DNA of 64,000 nucleotides, from NCBI RefSeq assembly GCF_003369835.1, contig NZ_QPMJ01000001.1:1483589-1547588 (forward strand), written 5' to 3'. The translations under genes were made by a program, and so were the position numbers. This stretch comes from Halorussus rarus (GTDB lineage: Archaea > Halobacteriota > Halobacteria > Halobacteriales > Haladaptataceae). Shown here in pieces: positions 61,047-64,000 of the stretch. The stretch's first letter is position 1. Each line of letters starts with the position of its first letter. Below the pieces are notes generated by a model, which was not told the origin of the DNA, searched no databases, and worked only from the letters and a program-made list of their open reading frames with translations.

Positions 61047-61147
61047 CGTCGCTTGCGGTGAATCGCTGCGCTCGGGTTCTCCGAACCGCTCGCCTGCGAA
61101 TGCTAGCCTCGGCAGAGGATTCGAGTAGTCAATCAGCAATAACCATC

Positions 61148-61603
61148 TCACCGTGGTTCGTTCCACGTCAGCACGTACCGCTCTAAGGCATCCACTGATT
61201 CCTCGACGGACAGTTCCTCGGTGGCCAGCGATAAATCCGGAGATTCCGGCGTTTCGAACTTCGCGTGCATGGCCCGGACGCCGGACTCATCGATGGAGTC
61301 CTCGCGGTCACGGTTTCGCTCCAGTGCCGTTTTCAGACTCGCCGTGAGCACGACGAGATGGGTCTCGGGGAGCGCCCGGAACCGGTCCTGCCACTGCCGG
61401 CTGTAGAAGGTGCCGTCGAGAATCCAGTCGGTCTCGTGGTCCGCTTCTGTCACGCGCTCGTACATCTGGGGGTACGTGTTCCGCGAGAAGTCGTCGGAGT
61501 GGAGCAGTCGGAACTCGCGGCCGCGTTCGACCAGCCTGTCCCGCAGTCGCTCGGCAACGGTGGTCTTGCCGACCCCCGGCGGTCCGCAGAGGACGAGCTT
61601 CAC
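61148..61603 (-). CDS. P-loop kinase-like protein
   Basis: A 151-residue protein with Walker A GPPGVGKTTVAERL at residues 7-20, the HSDDFSRNTYPQ segment, WILDGTFYSRQWQDRF, and ASLKTALERNRDRED (lid). The length and order resemble adenylyl-sulfate kinase or archaeal PSTK-like small kinases. It likely phosphorylates a small molecule or nucleic-acid ligand; which one is unknown. Confidence 0.85.
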   Translation of the reverse strand: MKLVLCGPPGVGKTTVAERLRDRLVERGREFRLLHSDDFSRNTYPQMYERVTEADHETDWILDGTFYSRQWQDRFRALPETHLVVLTASLKTALERNRDREDSIDESGVRAMHAKFETPESPDLSLATEELSVEESVDALERYVLTWNEPR

Positions 61604-61636
61604 GTCGGGACAGTGGCCCGACCGCGTGAAAAGCGT

Positions 61637-62110
61637 TCAATCGAGCGTTTTCTCCATCTCGACGTGGGGGATGCCGGCCTCCTCGAACACGTCGCTGGTC
61701 GTCTCGTAGCCCAGCGACCGGTAGAACCCCTCGACCGGCGTCTGGGCGTGCATGGTGAGCGTCGAGAGGCCGCGCTCGGCGGCGGCGGTCGCTTCGAGTT
61801 CCGCCATAACGGCCCGGCCCCAGCCCTCGCCGCGACGCTCTTCCAGAACCGCGACGCGCTCGACCTTGCCGGTGGCGTCGCCGACCTCTCGGAGGCGGGC
61901 CGCGGCGACCGGCCGGAGGTCGCCGCCATCGACGCTTTCGTCGTACGATTCGGGCGCGTCGTAGCCCACGAAGTGGATCGCCTCGTCGTCCCTGCCGTCG
62001 ACTTCCAGGTCCTCCGGGACGCCCTGTTCCTCGACGAACACCTCGTACCGGACCGCGAGCGCGTCCTCGCGCTCGGCTTCGGTCTCGGCGCGGCGGACCT
62101 CGCCAGTCAT
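61637..62110 (-). CDS. GNAT family N-acetyltransferase
   Basis: A 157-residue protein: LAVRYEVFVEEQGVPEDLEV, GKVERVAVLEERRGEGWGRA (acetyl-CoA loop), TMHAQTPVEGFYRSLGYETT. The N-terminal pattern fits ElaA/YjcF-like GNAT proteins. It transfers acetyl from acetyl-CoA to an unknown amine. It is separated from the kinase-like gene by 33 bases, so the two may be co-transcribed. Confidence 0.9.
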   Translation of the reverse strand: MTGEVRRAETEAEREDALAVRYEVFVEEQGVPEDLEVDGRDDEAIHFVGYDAPESYDESVDGGDLRPVAAARLREVGDATGKVERVAVLEERRGEGWGRAVMAELEATAAAERGLSTLTMHAQTPVEGFYRSLGYETTSDVFEEAGIPHVEMEKTLD

Positions 62111-62194
62111 CGGTCGAGATTCCGGGGCGACGGTTCTGAACGTTTCGAACGGGGCGCGGCGGTAGCGTGGTTTTCGTCCGACGACGTCCGGCTC

Positions 62195-63220
62195 TCAGCG
62201 CGGCGACAGACCGACCCCCTCGGCGAGGAGTTCGTGCGAGCGGATCCTGTCGTCGGGGTCCTCGATGAGATTCTGGACGATCACCTCGTCGGCGCCGACC
62301 GCGTCGGTCATCTCGTCGAGCAGCGTCGCGAGCGTGTCCGGACTCCCCGAAATTGCGCGAGGCCACTCGCCCGGCGGGAGCGACTCCGGCGTCGGGTCGG
62401 GCACGCCGCCGAGTTCGTCGACCGCCTCATCGACCGACGGCGGCGGGCCGAAGGCGCCGCGTTGCATCCGCCTGTAGGCGGCCTCGGACGAGGCACGGAG
62501 CCGCGCAGCCTCGCGGTCGGTCTCGGCGCACGCGGCGTTGACGGCGAGCGCGCTGTGGGGGTCGTCCAGGCCGGCGTCGAACTCGGATTCCTCGAAGTGC
62601 TCGCGGTAGGTCGCCATGGCGTCCGCGGCCGCGGTCGGCCGGATGAACGCCGCGAACGCGTAGGGGAGTCCGAGGTCGCCGGCGATCTCCGCGCTCGCGG
62701 GACTCGACCCCAGCACCCAGACCTCGGGCGTCCCGTCGGGCGAGCGCGGAATCTCGATATCGCCGTACGGGTGGCTGTCCGGGAACGCGTCGTAGAGGTG
62801 TCGCGCGGTCTCCTCGATCTTCTCGGCGTGGTCGTCGCCCGCCCGACGCGGTCCGCCGGAGCGCAGCGCGCGGTCGGCAGCGGGCATGCCCGTCGCCCGG
62901 CCGAGCCCCAGGTCAATGCGACCCGGCGCGAGCGCGTCGAGCGAGGCGAACGTCTCGGCCACCTTGAACGGGGCGTAGTGGTTGAGCAGGACCGTGCCGG
63001 AGCCGACCCGGATCTCGTCGGTCTCGGCCGCCAGACGGGAGATCAGCACCTCGGGGGTCGTGCTCGCTATCGAGTCGGCCAGCCCGTGGTGTTCGGCCAC
63101 CCAGAACCGGGAGTAGCCGAGGCGCTCGGCCGTCTGCGCCAATTCGATCGTGTCCTCGTAGGCGTCGGTCGCGGTGCTCCCGGCCCGGACCGGGGCGATG
63201 TCGACTATCGAGAGTTCCAT
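62195..63220 (-). CDS. LLM-class flavin-dependent oxidoreductase
   Basis: A 341-residue luciferase-like TIM-barrel protein: LSIVDIAPVRAGSTATDAYE, SRFWVAEHHGLADSIASTTP, VLLNHYAPFKVAETFASLDA, GRIDLGLGRATGMPAADRAL and EVWVLGSSPASAEIA. The MsnO8/YhbW-like subgroup is a good match. It uses FMN or F420 to oxidise an unknown substrate. The start at the only suitable ATG gives normal length. Confidence 0.92.
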   Translation of the reverse strand: MELSIVDIAPVRAGSTATDAYEDTIELAQTAERLGYSRFWVAEHHGLADSIASTTPEVLISRLAAETDEIRVGSGTVLLNHYAPFKVAETFASLDALAPGRIDLGLGRATGMPAADRALRSGGPRRAGDDHAEKIEETARHLYDAFPDSHPYGDIEIPRSPDGTPEVWVLGSSPASAEIAGDLGLPYAFAAFIRPTAAADAMATYREHFEESEFDAGLDDPHSALAVNAACAETDREAARLRASSEAAYRRMQRGAFGPPPSVDEAVDELGGVPDPTPESLPPGEWPRAISGSPDTLATLLDEMTDAVGADEVIVQNLIEDPDDRIRSHELLAEGVGLSPR

Positions 63221-63418
63221 CGGATCGACTTACGGTTGAGCCCGGACGCAGTTACCGATTCCGTCGTCCGACAGTTCCGCCGGTTCGTGGTCCCGTTCCC
63301 GATCTCGGGTCGAGTCTCGACCCCGACAGATTCCGTCGTCGCCGGGGCTCCAACAGCAGAAACCACAGAATATAACGAAAACGTCGTCCAAGGGATTCGG
63401 CTGGAAGCACTACGAACC

Positions 63419-63538
63419 ATGCCGGACTTCGAGACGTACACCTGCGAGAACTGCGGCGACGAGTTCAAGGCCCACGAGAGCGCGAACGCCGCCGAGAACG
63501 GGTACTGCGGTCCGAAGTGCCAGACGTCGGCCGGCTAG
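63419..63538 (+). CDS. 39-residue zinc-finger peptide
   Basis: The peptide reads MPDFETYTCENCGDEFKAHE then ENGYCGPKCQTSAG. Two pairs, C-x2-C and C-x3-C, set about 19 residues apart, should bind one zinc, as in MYM/TRASH-like fingers. TATA-like ATATAAC lies near 63370, leaving a short leader. Function unknown. Confidence 0.7.
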   Translation: MPDFETYTCENCGDEFKAHESANAAENGYCGPKCQTSAG

Positions 63539-63594
63539 TTCGGTCGACGTCTGTTCCGACGATTCGCCTTTTACCCGGTCGTCGCGACGAGTCG

Positions 63595-64000
63595 CTACTC
63601 GTTGGGGCTGTAGTTGGGCGCCTCGTCGGTGATCATCACGTCGTGGGGGTGGCCCTCGGTCTGGCCCGCCGCGGAGACCCGGACGAACTCGCTGCGCTCC
63701 TTGAACGCCGGAATCGTCTCGGCGCCGACGTAGCCCATCCCGGACTGCATCCCGCCGACCAGCTGGTGAAGCTCGCTCTCCAGACTCCCCTTGTAGGGTT
63801 CGGCGGCCTCGACGCCCTCGGGGACGTACTCCTCGTCCTCCTCGGGCTCGTCCTTGAGGTAGCGGTCGCCGTCGCCCGACTGCATCGCGCCGACCGACCC
63901 CATCCCGCGGTACTGCTTGTACTTCTTGCCGTCGATGGTGATGACCCGGCCGGGCGCCTCGTCGGTGCCCGCGAAGTACGACCCGAGCATCACCGCGTCG
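63595..64000 (-). CDS. guaB: IMP dehydrogenase, C-terminal part cut by window edge
   Basis: About 135 C-terminal residues are visible: MLGSYFAGTDEAPGRVITID, KYKQYRGMGSVGAMQSGDGD, the YKGSLESELHQLVGGMQSGM stretch and the end AGQTEGHPHDVMITDEAPNY. These are the flap and monovalent-cation C-terminal segments of IMP dehydrogenase, which makes XMP from IMP for guanine nucleotide synthesis. The start is beyond the window. Confidence 0.95.
   Translation of the reverse strand, partial: DAVMLGSYFAGTDEAPGRVITIDGKKYKQYRGMGSVGAMQSGDGDRYLKDEPEEDEEYVPEGVEAAEPYKGSLESELHQLVGGMQSGMGYVGAETIPAFKERSEFVRVSAAGQTEGHPHDVMITDEAPNYSPNE

Noticed and set aside
1-64000. CRISPR array, rRNA genes or a complete insertion sequence
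   Set aside because: No regularly spaced direct repeats, rRNA-like stretches or transposase reading frames were found on either strand by reading.

Overview
The window comes from the chromosome of an extremely halophilic archaeon (class Halobacteria). The support is very high GC, strongly acidic and lysine-poor proteins, many genes whose TATA-like box lies only about 25-30 nt before the start codon (leaderless pattern), and typical haloarchaeal families: DUF7344 and HalOD1 proteins, archaellin, AglB/AglJ, TmcA, L7Ae/S28e/L24e, GlpABC and a TrkA-N/DHH fusion. A Halorussus-like genome is possible but cannot be proved from this window. Both edges cut genes: a regulator on the left and guaB on the right.

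Layout. 1-12.2 kb: small regulators, a short-chain dehydrogenase, membrane proteins, an RNA-binding protein, a lipoprotein hydrolase behind a striking tandem operator, a NUDIX protein, a lysine-poor acidic PRC-barrel protein and an SPW membrane protein. 12.4-16.5 kb: pyrB-pyrI, a cytochrome P450, cutA with a tiny coupled ORF, and a phosphoglycolate phosphatase. 16.6-23.1 kb: glycerol catabolism, with glpK divergent from glpABC; the region between them holds an operator-like inverted repeat and one copy of a dispersed structured repeat whose other copy is near 3.6 kb. 23.1-26.5 kb: a DUF2267 remnant, a membrane protein, an epimerase-like protein, a Bat-type HTH regulator and a DUF368 lipid-phosphate transporter.

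26.7-41.3 kb is a surface glycan region. It holds the oligosaccharyltransferase aglB, a lower-GC island (about 29.9-37.3 kb) with two sulfatase-fold proteins, a phosphodiesterase-like protein, a flippase, a Gfo/Idh/MocA oxidoreductase and a small glycosyltransferase, then two more glycosyltransferases, an orphan archaellin and aglJ. AglJ starts the lipid-linked glycan, the glycosyltransferases could extend it, the flippase moves it outward, AglB transfers it to proteins (the archaellin has four sequons), and the DUF368 protein beside aglB may return the dolichyl phosphate.

41.4-64 kb: an acyl-CoA synthetase, divergent peptide-type ABC permeases, a penicillin acylase-like hydrolase, a GDPD phosphodiesterase, a low-GC gene bounded by a 9-bp direct repeat, the rpl7ae-rps28e-rpl24e-ndk operon with a kink-turn-like leader, tmcA, HalOD1, a cyclase, trpG/pabA, an aminotransferase, PRC-barrel and TrkA-N/DHH genes, tRNA-Lys(CTT), several small enzymes, a zinc peptide and the end of guaB. 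No CRISPR array, rRNA or complete insertion sequence is visible. The most promising undescribed signals are the structured repeat pair with a compensatory base change, the L7Ae leader, the four-half-site operator at 7.2 kb and the glycan island.
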